Assembly (NCBI RefSeq): GCF_023349125.1
Contig: NZ_JAKIKT010000009.1
Span: 62,001-126,000, forward strand
From: Shewanella corallii
GTDB lineage: Bacteria; Pseudomonadota; Gammaproteobacteria; Enterobacterales; Shewanellaceae
Length of the DNA stretch: 64,000 nucleotides
Direction: 5' to 3'
Position 1 is the first letter of the stretch; each line of letters opens with the position of its first letter. Shown piece by piece: positions 18,779 through 27,066 of the stretch. The notes below the pieces were generated by a model. The model saw only the letters and a list, made by a program, of their open reading frames with translations, had not been told where the DNA came from and ran no database searches. A program made the position numbers and the translations under genes.

Positions 18779-18943
18779 TTATTTAATGATGCAGTGATTA
18801 TAGTAAGGATCACATACACACTGATTGGGGTACTGTTTGCAAAAACTTCTCACGTCGGTCCAATAACCAGTCTCTACAGCCACACCAGCTGAAGCACCAA
18901 ACATTGCAGAAGCGAAAATTAACGCAGCAACTTTCTTAATCAT
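18779..18943 (-). CDS. Small secreted Cys-rich peptide (54 residues)
   Basis: This short minus-strand gene starts at ATG 18943 with AAGGAG nine bases upstream. It encodes a clean Sec signal (MIKKVAALIFASAMFGASAG, cleavage near residue 20), then a mature peptide of about 34 residues with four cysteines (positions 35, 42, 44 and 51) and several aromatic residues (GYWTD, DPYYNHC). Four cysteines in so short a secreted peptide suggest two disulfide bonds. No known family is recognised. The stop codon abuts the terminator shared with mgtE. Possible roles include a secreted effector, bacteriocin-like peptide or envelope factor; none is shown. Confidence 0.72.
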   Translation of the reverse strand: MIKKVAALIFASAMFGASAGVAVETGYWTDVRSFCKQYPNQCVCDPYYNHCIIK

Positions 18944-19165
18944 CCTTAAATTCTCCTTTGATTCAATCCCTTGCAGTAGTGCCCCTTCAAGCTAAGCCAG
19001 CAATTCATATCGGACAATCATAAATTAGTATTAAATCGTTGTTTTTTAAATAAATTAAAAGGCTCACCTGCTGCAGCAATCCAGCATCAGGATAATACTC
19101 AACATGGTGTCGTAATCACACCAACTCGGGTATCCTGTCTTGCTTTCAAGCTTCCAGGGATTGTC

Positions 19166-19990
19166 ATGAAACCAGTTTTTGCCGTTGCTCTGTTATTAGT
19201 CTCTTTCCAATGCCTGGCAAAAGCCGACCGCATTGTCGCTCTATCTCCCCATGCCGTTGAGATGCTGTATGCAATAGGAGCCGGAGACAGGATTATCGCC
19301 ACCACAGATCACGCAGACTATCCCGAAGCAGCCAAACAGATCCCCCGCATTGGTGGCTACCATGGCATTCAGATGGAAAAGCTGTTGGCGTTGAACCCTG
19401 ATTTGGTAGTGGTGTGGGGGAGTGGCAACCGGCCTGAAGACATGGACAGAATGCATCAACTGGGACTTAAACTGTATAACTCGGATCCCAAAACGTTGGA
19501 AGCGGTCGCCGATGAACTTGAAGAGCTGGGCGAGCTGACAGGTCACACCCAACAGGCGGCTGAACAAGCAAAACAACTGCGTGACGAACTGGCGAAGCAA
19601 AGACAGGATCATGCTAACGCGGCCCCAGTCAAAGTCTTCTATCAACTTTGGTCTCAACCACTGATGACTGTAGCTGAGGGCAGCTGGATCCAACAAATTC
19701 TGGCGGTCTGCGGTGGCACAAACGTATTTGCCAATGCGGCCTCGGCCTACCCACAGGTCAGTCTGGAAAATGTGTTGCTGACCTCTCCCCAGGTGATACT
19801 GCAAAGCCAGGATAAGGGTAATATTCTGGGCGTGGACTGGCAGCAATGGCCAGATATACCCGCAGTAAAGCAGCATCAGATTTATCAGTTGAACGCCGAT
19901 CTGCTGCACCGTGCCGGCCCTCGTGTCACCCAGGGAGTCACAGCGACCTGTGATGCATTGGATAAGGCCCGCACAGCCTATTCAAAGTAA
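19166..19990 (+). CDS. btuF: Cobalamin-binding periplasmic protein BtuF
   Basis: The 274-residue protein has a signal peptide ending near LAKA and the two-lobed fold of the BtuF/FepB-type substrate-binding proteins. Typical blocks are ADRIVALSPHAVEMLYAIGAG, read here in pieces, then IPRIGGYHGIQMEKLLALNPDLVV and LSPQ-like SPQVIL. BtuF passes vitamin B12 to the BtuCD transporter, whose genes lie about 9 kb further on. The gene has AGGGA upstream of ATG 19166 and is followed 40 bases later by the OsmC gene. No riboswitch is visible directly upstream, unlike the btuD operon. Confidence 0.88.
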   Translation: MKPVFAVALLLVSFQCLAKADRIVALSPHAVEMLYAIGAGDRIIATTDHADYPEAAKQIPRIGGYHGIQMEKLLALNPDLVVVWGSGNRPEDMDRMHQLGLKLYNSDPKTLEAVADELEELGELTGHTQQAAEQAKQLRDELAKQRQDHANAAPVKVFYQLWSQPLMTVAEGSWIQQILAVCGGTNVFANAASAYPQVSLENVLLTSPQVILQSQDKGNILGVDWQQWPDIPAVKQHQIYQLNADLLHRAGPRVTQGVTATCDALDKARTAYSK

Positions 19991-20030
19991 TCAGAGCTAA
20001 AGCTATTAGCTAAAACAGGGAAGATTCACG

Positions 20031-20498
20031 ATGAGCAAGCACACTCTGGATATTAGATGGCAGCAGCAAGCATCGGACAGTTTCGCAACCGGAGAATTCA
20101 GTCGTGAGCATGAGTGGCTGCTGGATAACGGTGACACACTCAAAGCCTCATCCTCACCTTCGATTATTGCTGAGCCGCTGTCTTCAACTCAGGCTATCGA
20201 CCCTGAAGAGGCCTTTATCGGCGCATTGGCCAGTTGCCATATGATGGCCTTTCTCGCCATTGCCGCCAAACGTAAATATATCGTCACTCACTACTCGGAT
20301 TCTCCGGTCGGGACTTTGGGCAAAATGGCTAACGGCAAAACCGGTGTCAGCCAACTGACTCTCTCCCCCAAAGTCAGTTTCAGCGAAGAGAAACAGCCTT
20401 CTCACGAGCAACTACAAAAGCTACATCAAATGGCTCATAACAGCTGCTATATCGCCAACTCAGTTACCACCAAAGTGGAAATAAAACCCTACCAATAA
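20031..20498 (+). CDS. OsmC-family peroxidase-like protein
   Basis: The 155-residue protein has the two conserved family cysteines: Cys in ASCHMMAFLAIAAKR and Cys in AHNSCYIANSV, plus the preceding PEEAFIGALASCH. Members reduce organic hydroperoxides with a Cys pair and protect against oxidative stress in the cytoplasm. The gene starts 40 bases after btuF on the same strand and may be read through from it. ATG 20031 has AGGGAAG upstream. Confidence 0.88.
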   Translation: MSKHTLDIRWQQQASDSFATGEFSREHEWLLDNGDTLKASSSPSIIAEPLSSTQAIDPEEAFIGALASCHMMAFLAIAAKRKYIVTHYSDSPVGTLGKMANGKTGVSQLTLSPKVSFSEEKQPSHEQLQKLHQMAHNSCYIANSVTTKVEIKPYQ

Positions 20499-20522
20499 AA
20501 AAGGCAAGCCTGCTGGCTTGCC
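20497..20522. terminator. Terminator between OsmC and EEP-fold genes
   Basis: Stem GGCAAGCC/GGCTTGCC with loop TGCT. The better T run is on the minus strand, so it mainly ends the endonuclease/phosphatase-like gene, but it can also stop the OsmC transcript. Confidence 0.85.
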
Positions 20523-20547
20523 CTTGTCGTTTAGCATCGACCTAAGA

Positions 20548-21969
20548 TTAGTCGACTTTCACTGTCACCCAAACAAAGCGGTGGTCTGAGGAAATTTCTT
20601 TGCTGTCACCGTATTTTCCCACACGAGGATCGTTAAACAGCAGGCGACCTTTGTACCCTTCTGCAGCCCAGTAAACGCCTGAGTCAACAACCTCCAGGCT
20701 GGCTGAAGGCACAGCGTAATCGGCACGGGAACCAAATACACTGGTCCGAATTTCAGGATTTGTGTGGACCGGGTTCCAGCCATTGGCAGGGTTTTTCGAC
20801 TCAAAGGCACCAAGGCTGGTTGGGGTAAACTCCTGGCCTACCTGAGCCACACTCTGGTTAACCTTCTCATTACCCAGCAACTGCATAATGCCGTCCCAGG
20901 GCTTGTTGATTTGAGTACCAATCACGTTATCGGCATTCATGTCACCCATCACGACAAAGTGCTGACCGCTGAAGCCACCAGTGTTGCCCTTGTCATCATA
21001 AAGGCTCTCTTCACCACTGATGTAATGATGCCAGAACAGGTTCTCCTCGCTGTTACGATAACGGTTGTTATAAGTCACAGTATCAAAGCCTGACGGCGTC
21101 GGGTGGGCCAGCAGTACGTTAACGGCAACTTTGCCGTTCGGCGTATTCACCAGAATCGGAGCATCCACATGGTTTTTGGATGACAAGCGCAGCGCATTCC
21201 ACTCTGCCTTGCTGTACCAGAGGTCGCCACAGGCCATGCCTTCAGGAATCGGCTTGCTGCCATCGCACACTTCAATTTCTGGATTCACTGAGCCTGGCAG
21301 GTCTTTACGCAGGAACTTCTGGAAAGTACGGGTATTTTCGGTATCAATTTCAAATCTGGACAACAGAGCAAAGCTGTAGTGACCATGGTAGAAACCGAAG
21401 CCATACGCATCATCAGCACCATTTTTCTGACCATCGTTATTCAGATCAAACTCTGTCATCAAACCTGTGTTGGTGGCGTAATTTTGCGCGAATGGGTACT
21501 CAATTGGCTCCAACATGTCACCACCATCGACACTGTTCAGACTCTGAGACACCGCCAGATAGTTGTTCTGGAAGCCTTCCAATACCTTGGTATCGACTGC
21601 ATCACCGTCGTTGTTGAACTCATTCATCAAGAGTACATCTGGACGGTTCTTCTGAATAATTGCTGCGATGTTACGGATCTGGATAACGCGCTCAGCCAGC
21701 AGGTGATCTGCGCCTCCCTCTTCACCGGCCGCGACATCTTCTTTCCAGGCAGCAATCAACTTGTCCTGCTCAGCCACAGTCAGGCTCATATATTCGACCC
21801 AGCGCTGGTAACTTTCAGCTGGGTCGTTATCAACGGCAAAAGACAGGTTGAACTGGGCGAATTTCACTTCAGACACTGGTGCAGGCTCGGTGACGATTAC
21901 TGTGTCATCGGAGCTGCAAGCCATCAAAAACATGGAGGATAGCAGTGCAGGGATTAGTTTCTTTTTCAT
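20548..21969 (-). CDS. Lipoprotein with endonuclease/exonuclease/phosphatase (EEP) fold
   Basis: From ATG 21969 the product is 473 residues; an in-frame ATG 15 bases upstream is equally open. A lipoprotein signal (FLMAC, Cys about 18) is followed by an EEP domain with the usual active-site set: Glu in LMNEFNNDG, Asp/Asn in VMGDMNAD, Asp in SRADYAVPS and the terminal SSDHRFV. The fold serves Mg-dependent phosphodiesterases, nucleases and phosphatases. A calcium-like Asp loop (DLNNDGQKNGADD) lies in the middle. It probably releases phosphate or degrades nucleic acid or phospholipid outside the cell. Monocistronic. Confidence 0.85.
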   Translation of the reverse strand: MKKKLIPALLSSMFLMACSSDDTVIVTEPAPVSEVKFAQFNLSFAVDNDPAESYQRWVEYMSLTVAEQDKLIAAWKEDVAAGEEGGADHLLAERVIQIRNIAAIIQKNRPDVLLMNEFNNDGDAVDTKVLEGFQNNYLAVSQSLNSVDGGDMLEPIEYPFAQNYATNTGLMTEFDLNNDGQKNGADDAYGFGFYHGHYSFALLSRFEIDTENTRTFQKFLRKDLPGSVNPEIEVCDGSKPIPEGMACGDLWYSKAEWNALRLSSKNHVDAPILVNTPNGKVAVNVLLAHPTPSGFDTVTYNNRYRNSEENLFWHHYISGEESLYDDKGNTGGFSGQHFVVMGDMNADNVIGTQINKPWDGIMQLLGNEKVNQSVAQVGQEFTPTSLGAFESKNPANGWNPVHTNPEIRTSVFGSRADYAVPSASLEVVDSGVYWAAEGYKGRLLFNDPRVGKYGDSKEISSDHRFVWVTVKVD

Positions 21970-22291
21970 GATAAATACCATCATCTTTATATAGTTATCG
22001 TCACAATCTATGTTGTGCGCCTGAATTAGATATCAATCATTTAGGACAAGCAAAGACTTTAAAACATCCACGATAACAAGCGCGAAGAGGATCACGCCGT
22101 CATTGGAAAATCAGACAAAATACGTTGATTTACTATCCCTGGTACAGGCGACAGCCGAAGCTCATCTGACTGCAGAACAACTCCATATTCGAATCAGATT
22201 GGTATTCACTTCAGGGATCGCTTAAGTTGGATAAAAGGACAGCACACAGTGCTCAGTCCGCCAAATACCACCCCAAAGAGAGAGCAAAGGT
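21970..22291. other. Intergenic region with no clear gene
   Basis: About 320 bases between the divergent EEP-fold and exbD genes. It should hold both promoters. A 40-codon frame at 22103-22225 vaguely resembles the start of a Fur-type regulator but has no support; nothing else is seen. Confidence 0.4.
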
Positions 22292-22693
22292 ATGTCTTTA
22301 AAAAAGCACTCAAAAATTGAAGAGGAAGCTCAAATCGACATGACCCCCATGTTGGACATTGTCTTCATCATGCTGATCTTCTTTATCGTCACCACCTCTT
22401 TTGTCAAACCTTCAGGGATTGACTACAACAAGCCTGAAGCGAACGTAAATTCTGACTCCAAGACAGATAATATTCTGATACTGGTGAGCCAAAGTGGCTT
22501 AATTACCATGGAGAACCGGCTGGTGGATATCGAACGTGTGACCGCCAACGTTGAACGCATGCTCGCAGAAGCGCCTGAAGCAGCAGTGCTTATTCGCGCA
22601 GAAACCGCCGCTTCACACGGTCTGGTTGTGGAAGTGATGGATCAGGTAAGAACCGCCGGGGTACAAAAAATCTCGGTGACTGAAGCCAAATAA
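22292..22693 (+). CDS. exbD: ExbD/TolR-family energy-transduction protein
   Basis: The 133-residue protein has the ExbD layout: a short cytoplasmic head, one membrane segment with the essential Asp (IDMTPMLDIVFIMLIFFIVT, Asp 22 region), and a periplasmic domain. ExbD works with ExbB and TonB to energise outer-membrane transporters. It is closest in look to the small ExbD2 type. No exbB, tonB or tolQ is next to it, so the partners must be elsewhere. It has a good purine-rich upstream (AAAGAGAGAGCAAAGGT). Confidence 0.88.
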   Translation: MSLKKHSKIEEEAQIDMTPMLDIVFIMLIFFIVTTSFVKPSGIDYNKPEANVNSDSKTDNILILVSQSGLITMENRLVDIERVTANVERMLAEAPEAAVLIRAETAASHGLVVEVMDQVRTAGVQKISVTEAK

Positions 22694-22847
22694 GGTCTGC
22701 TCCAAAACTGCCACCGCTCACTGCGATAAAAAGTCCCCGGACGCATTGACGACACTGAGTTGACGTAATTGTGTCCTATTGATGACGTACCAAAAACCCG
22801 GGGCTTTCAACGACAATAGCGATAGAGAAATGTCGGAGGAAGCCGCA

Positions 22848-23177
22848 ATGAAAATGAAATTAGACCACATCAAATTGAAGCAACTCAGAGAAGCAAGAGC
22901 ATGGAGTCAAACTCATCTGGCTGAAGTCAGTGGCATCAGCCTGAGGACCATTCAGCGTATTGAAAAGTCGGGTGTCGCATCACCGGAGTCAATCAAATCT
23001 TTGTGTGCCACATTTGAATTGAAACTTGATGAACTCTTGATTCATCAAAAACCCAAACCAGAGTTTACACCGATATTCTCAGCTGCTCTTGCCTGTAAAC
23101 TCTCTCAAATGAACAAGAGCGCAACCCTGATATCTTTTACTCTGGCATTTGCGATTGCTTATCTGTTAAGCCAGTAA
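22848..23177 (+). CDS. XRE-family regulator with C-terminal membrane segment
   Basis: ATG 22848 is chosen because GGAGGA lies seven bases before it; an upstream start at 22779 lacks a site. The 109-residue product has a helix-turn-helix of the XRE type (about 5-60, QTHLAEVSGISLRTIQRIEK), a linker, and a hydrophobic C-terminal stretch (about 90-108) that could be a membrane anchor. It lies about 150 bases after exbD on the same strand and just before the GFA gene. A membrane-tethered DNA-binding protein is plausible, but the target is unknown. Confidence 0.82.
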   Translation: MKMKLDHIKLKQLREARAWSQTHLAEVSGISLRTIQRIEKSGVASPESIKSLCATFELKLDELLIHQKPKPEFTPIFSAALACKLSQMNKSATLISFTLAFAIAYLLSQ

Positions 23178-23223
23178 TAAACAGGAACACCCAATCCCCA
23201 ACACTTTGGTAAAGGACATATAG

Positions 23224-23643
23224 ATGAGTGTGAAGTACACCTACAGTTCAAAACCTCTGGTTGATGAGATCAAGGTGCAGCCAGTCCATCAGGGGCAATG
23301 TCACTGTGGCAGTGTCAGATTTAGCGTCCGTTTACCTAATGGGCTGATTGATCCCAGACGCTGTAATTGCTCAATGTGCCGACGCCGGGGGGCAATAGTC
23401 GCCTCAGTAGCACTTGCTGACTTGACTATTGAGCAAGGTCAAGAGTTCCTGAGCCTTTACCAATTCAACACCAACACAGCAAAACACTACTTCTGCTCCA
23501 GATGTGGTATCTACACCCATCATCAACGCAGATCCAATCCAAAACTGTACGCTATCAACATTGCCTGCCTGGATGGTGTTGACCCATTTGTATTGAAGAA
23601 TGTGCCTGTATTGGATGGTGAAGATCACCCCAGTGACCAGTAG
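23224..23643 (+). CDS. GFA-family (CENP-V/GFA) zinc protein
   Basis: The 139-residue protein has the characteristic zinc ligands of the family: CHCGSVRF near residue 25, CNCSMCRRRGA near 47 and YFCSRCGIYTHH near 86. GFA proteins bind zinc and are named for glutathione-dependent formaldehyde activation, although most members are uncharacterised. The gene follows the XRE regulator by 46 bases, so they are probably co-transcribed. Confidence 0.88.
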   Translation: MSVKYTYSSKPLVDEIKVQPVHQGQCHCGSVRFSVRLPNGLIDPRRCNCSMCRRRGAIVASVALADLTIEQGQEFLSLYQFNTNTAKHYFCSRCGIYTHHQRRSNPKLYAINIACLDGVDPFVLKNVPVLDGEDHPSDQ

Positions 23644-23713
23644 ATAAAGTCTAACCGCCCAGCTCCTGTTGATACCGCTACATGGGGATAATCAGACTAA
23701 TCATGTGATTGAT

Positions 23714-24069
23714 TGCGATGCGGCAAAACCAGTAAAAGGTTTCAACCCGGAAGTTGCTATTAGTGACATCCAGTAATCTGTTTGAGGCACTGACAAAGCC
23801 TGGACTCGACTCCAGGCTCGTTTAGCATCCGAGGATACTAATTTCACAGTGTCTGGTTTTGTGGCAAAGGTGTCAGCCCCTACATTCAGCATGTAGACCA
23901 TTAAAGAAATTGGGCAAGGTATCGCAGTCCGTCAATACTACATCCAGCAATCTGTTCGAGGCTCTGACAAAGCCGTCGACTTGTTTCAACATTACAGCGG
24001 CATCCGAGGATAGCAATTTCACAGTGATCGCTTTTGTGGCAAGGCCGTCAAAAGGTTTCAGCCCCTGAG
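23714..24069. repeat. Imperfect tandem repeat, about 175-bp unit
   Basis: Two copies start at 23767 and 23941. They share CATCCAG(T/C)AATCTGTT, CTGACAAAGCC, CATCCGAGGATA and AATTTCACAGTG in order, with a 174-175 base offset. Each ends in a TTTTGTGGCAA(A/G)G block. A partial third copy at 23714-23766 carries the AAAAGGTTTCA end block, so the array begins mid-unit. This suggests a dispersed intergenic element; other copies would be outside this window. Confidence 0.7.
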
Positions 24070-24101
24070 CGTAGCAGCGCTACGTGATGGGGTGAAACCT
24101 T
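24052..24101. repeat. Long inverted repeat (hairpin) at the end of the tandem repeat
   Basis: Arms AAGGTTTCA(G)CCCC and GGGGTGAAACCTT enclose an inner stem CGTAGC/GCTACG with a three-base loop. There is no T run on either side, so it is not a simple terminator. It may be the folded end of a mobile or REP-like element. Confidence 0.7.
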
Positions 24102-24138
24102 GCCGACAATGCAGCCACAGAAGTGAGCACGAAGAAAT

Positions 24139-24780
24139 TCAGTAGTCGAAGCCAGGCTGGGCTTTAATACCGCTGTTGAACGCATGCTTTACGCACCCCA
24201 CTTCACTTACCGTATCCGCCAACTCCACCAGTTCTCTATGGCAGTTACGACCAGTGATAATGACATGCTGATGTAAAGGACGACTGTTCAATGCCTCGAC
24301 CACTCTTTCCAGTGGCAGATAGTGATAGCTCACCATATACGTCAGTTCATCCAGCAGTACCAGGTCAGTGTTTTCATCCGCCAAAAACTGCTCCGCCTGT
24401 TCCCAGGTCGCCAGCGCAGCCGCTGTATCGGCGGCCTTATCCTGGGTCTCCCAGGTAAAACCTGTCGCCATCACAGCAAAAGGCACTCCGGCACCTTCCA
24501 GCAAGTTGCGCTCACCACATTCCCAGTTACCCTTGATAAACTGCACCACAGCAGCTTTTTGGCCATGCCCCACTGCACGGGCAACAGTGCCAAAGCCAGC
24601 GGTACTTTTGCCTTTGCCATCACCGGTAATCACCATCAATACGCCACGCTCTTCAGTGGCTTCTGCCACTCGGGCATCTACGGCTTGTTTTACTTTCTGT
24701 TGACGGGCCTTGTGACGCAGGGCTTTCTCAGCAGCAATTCTGTCCGCTTCTGACTGGTTTTTATCTTGTTGTTCTGACAT
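24139..24780 (-). CDS. btuR: Corrinoid adenosyltransferase (CobO/BtuR type)
   Basis: The 213-residue protein has a charged N-terminal extension (about 1-45) and then the CobA/CobO/BtuR domain. Its P-loop is GDGKGKST, followed by VVQFIKGNWECGER and LVLLDELTYMV. It adds the adenosyl group from ATP to cob(I)alamin or cobyrinic acid a,c-diamide, giving the coenzyme form. It lies about 110 bases after cobQ on the same strand and may be the last gene of the cobalamin operon, or have its own promoter in that gap. Confidence 0.94.
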   Translation of the reverse strand: MSEQQDKNQSEADRIAAEKALRHKARQQKVKQAVDARVAEATEERGVLMVITGDGKGKSTAGFGTVARAVGHGQKAAVVQFIKGNWECGERNLLEGAGVPFAVMATGFTWETQDKAADTAAALATWEQAEQFLADENTDLVLLDELTYMVSYHYLPLERVVEALNSRPLHQHVIITGRNCHRELVELADTVSEVGCVKHAFNSGIKAQPGFDY

Positions 24781-24890
24781 TAGTAGGGGTTTCTTCTTTT
24801 TAGTGTAAGCAAGCCTGCCCGCGAACTTATAATCAGTCCGTCAGGCCAGCCGTAATGCTTGAGGTATACGATAAGCCAAGGCTGCCGGGA

Positions 24891-26498
24891 TCAGCTGGCA
24901 GCCTCTGTTTTTATGGTGTCACTACCGGCAAGAATGGCGTTAAGTAGGTTGATGTCCAGATGCTCGGCGAGCGTATCAGCAAGGCGATCAAGTTCCTGCT
25001 CTCTGAGCTCATCCATATCCAGAGCATGGATATTTGCGCTCATGCCTGCCCACTGCAACAGCGCCGCAGTGGCTTCAGGAGAGTCAAACAATCCGTGAAG
25101 ATAGGTACCGAATATCTGGTTATCTTCTGAGATCATGCCATCATCCACCAGTAAACCATCCCCCCGGTGAATCGCACTGCCAGCGTCTTCAATAACAGCG
25201 CGCTGCCAGGTTAGCGGTGAACCTACAGGGCGTAGCTTATGGCTGTGACCACAATGGATTTCATAGCCTTTAACCGGATATTCATGGCCACCAAGTCTCA
25301 GGGTTCCCTCAACATTGTGAACCTGCTTTTGAGGTTTGAGCTCGGTAATCAGAGACAGCAGCTCAAGTCCATCGGTTACTCCAGCCTCTCCTTCTACACC
25401 GGCCGGGTCATCAACCTCTAACCCGAGCATCTGGTAACCACCACATATACCGATGACTTTACCGCCGTATCTCAGGTGCCTGCGAATATGCTCTCCCCAG
25501 CCGTTGTTGATCAGGGTTCTCAGGTCATCCCGTACACTCTTTGAGCCCGGGATAATCATCAGATCTGCCGCAGAGGCTCCCTGGGCACTGACAGAGGTGT
25601 TGAGATAGCTGAAATCAATATGCGGGTTCAACCTCAGAGCATCGAAATCGGTATGATTGCTGATCCTCGGATGAACCAACACCTGAACCTTAAAGTTCGC
25701 CCCGGATGAATCTGTGGAGGCGGTATTGACGGCGTCCTCCGCATCCAGCCTCAAGTCTTCAAGGTAAGGTAACACCCCAATGACTGGCTTACCGGTGCGC
25801 TCTTCCAACCACTCAAGGCCTGATTGCAGCAAGCTGATATCACCCCGGAAGCGGTTGATAACAAAACCTTTGACCCGCTCGCGCTCTGAATCACTGAGCA
25901 GCTCAAGCGTACCCACCAGCTGAGCAAATACCCCACCCTTGTCGATATCAGCCACCAAAATTACCGGGCAATCGACCTCCTCAGCAAAGCCCATATTGGC
26001 GATATCCCCCTCTCTGAGGTTGATCTCAGCCGGACTTCCTGCGCCTTCCACGAAGATGAGTTGATATTGGGATTTAAGGCGCTGCCATGAGTCCAGTACA
26101 ACTTCCATGGCCCGGGATTTATACTCACCGCGATTTTTGCCAAAAAAGGAGACCGCTTCCAACTGAGTTAACGCCTTACCCTGGAATATCACCTGAGCAA
26201 CAGTGTTACTCGCTGGCTTAAGCAATACCGGGTTGAAATCTGTATGGGGAGACTGAAAGCAAGCTGCGGCCTGCAGTGCCTGGGCGCGGCCTATTTCGCC
26301 ACCATCAATGGTGACAGCGCTGTTGAGCGCCATATTCTGGGGCTTAAAAGGAGCGATTTTTGCTGTGCCACTACGGGCATAAAGCCGACACAGTCCGGCA
26401 ACCAGCGTAGTCTTTCCGGCATCCGATGCCGTGCCCTGCACCATCAGGGTATGTGCGTCCTTTCCCACAGGTGCCTTGGGCAGAGAAGATTTACCCAT
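24891..26498 (-). CDS. cobQ: Cobyric acid synthase CobQ
   Basis: The 535-residue protein has an N-terminal ATP-dependent amidoligase domain (TASDAGKTT P-loop, PQNMALNS) and a C-terminal glutaminase domain with GICGGYQMLG, whose Cys is the nucleophile. It amidates four side chains of adenosylcobyrinic acid a,c-diamide to make adenosylcobyric acid. Length is slightly over the usual 480-510. AAGGA lies seven bases before ATG 26498, which is four bases from the cobU stop. A GGCTGCC/GGCAGCC hairpin spans its stop codon. Confidence 0.95.
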   Translation of the reverse strand: MGKSSLPKAPVGKDAHTLMVQGTASDAGKTTLVAGLCRLYARSGTAKIAPFKPQNMALNSAVTIDGGEIGRAQALQAAACFQSPHTDFNPVLLKPASNTVAQVIFQGKALTQLEAVSFFGKNRGEYKSRAMEVVLDSWQRLKSQYQLIFVEGAGSPAEINLREGDIANMGFAEEVDCPVILVADIDKGGVFAQLVGTLELLSDSERERVKGFVINRFRGDISLLQSGLEWLEERTGKPVIGVLPYLEDLRLDAEDAVNTASTDSSGANFKVQVLVHPRISNHTDFDALRLNPHIDFSYLNTSVSAQGASAADLMIIPGSKSVRDDLRTLINNGWGEHIRRHLRYGGKVIGICGGYQMLGLEVDDPAGVEGEAGVTDGLELLSLITELKPQKQVHNVEGTLRLGGHEYPVKGYEIHCGHSHKLRPVGSPLTWQRAVIEDAGSAIHRGDGLLVDDGMISEDNQIFGTYLHGLFDSPEATAALLQWAGMSANIHALDMDELREQELDRLADTLAEHLDINLLNAILAGSDTIKTEAAS

Positions 26499-26502
26499 CC
26501 TG

Positions 26503-27066
26503 TTATCCTTTTAGTTCTACTGGCAGTCCTGCCACCACCAGAGTGACTTTTTGTGCGATTGCCGCGATGGCCTGGTTCATTCGTCCGGCTTCGTCGACAA
26601 ACTGTCGGCTTAGTTGTCCCAGTGGCACAATTCCTGAACCGACTTCATTACTGACCAGAATCACCTCACCAGGCACTTGTCCAAGTGCTTCTTGCAGAGC
26701 ATCAATGTGCTGACTGATCAGTGAGTGAGAATGATTATCTGACTCATTATGGTACTCTTCATGCTCTTCACACAAAAGCCCTGTAAGCCATAAGGTTAAA
26801 CAATCAACCAGAATCACCCTGTTGTCGCTGGTAAGTTGCTGGATCGCAGGCAGCAAATCCACACCAACCTCATGATTATGCCAATAAATTTCTGAACCTA
26901 ACCTGTCCTGCTGGTGTCTTTGAATGCGGTGTTGCATCTCTTTATCCAGGCCCTGTGCAGTGGCAAAGTAATGACATTCATAACCCCGGGCCGCAAACTC
27001 ACCAACCCTGGCTTCGGCAAAACGGCTTTTACCACTGCGGGCACCACCAATCACCAGATGAATCAT
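26503..27066 (-). CDS. cobU: Adenosylcobinamide kinase / guanylyltransferase CobU
   Basis: The 187-residue protein has the CobU P-loop GGARSGKS (residues 7-14), VDCLTLWLTGLL, and NEVGSGIVP. It phosphorylates adenosylcobinamide and then attaches GMP to make adenosylcobinamide-GDP, the substrate of CobS. The His expected as GMP acceptor is in the HRIQRHQQDR region. It overlaps the end of cobS by four bases. Confidence 0.95.
   Translation of the reverse strand: MIHLVIGGARSGKSRFAEARVGEFAARGYECHYFATAQGLDKEMQHRIQRHQQDRLGSEIYWHNHEVGVDLLPAIQQLTSDNRVILVDCLTLWLTGLLCEEHEEYHNESDNHSHSLISQHIDALQEALGQVPGEVILVSNEVGSGIVPLGQLSRQFVDEAGRMNQAIAAIAQKVTLVVAGLPVELKG

Larger units (their letters stand above)
23644..24138. 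other. Repeat-filled intergenic region
   Basis: About 495 bases with no convincing gene. It holds an imperfect 175-bp tandem repeat and a long hairpin, annotated separately. Two short overlapping frames, one on each strand, arise only from the repeats. Confidence 0.6.

Noticed and set aside
18944..19165. Possible cobalamin riboswitch before btuF
   Set aside because: No conserved B12-box or core sequence could be found; the riboswitch is only before btuD.
22103..22225. 40-codon frame with an AEAHLTAEQLHIRI stretch, like the start of a Fur-type regulator
   Set aside because: Too short, no ribosome site, ends early; at most a remnant and the likeness is weak.
23701..24068. Two short overlapping open frames on opposite strands
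   Set aside because: They come from the tandem repeat and lack ribosome sites.
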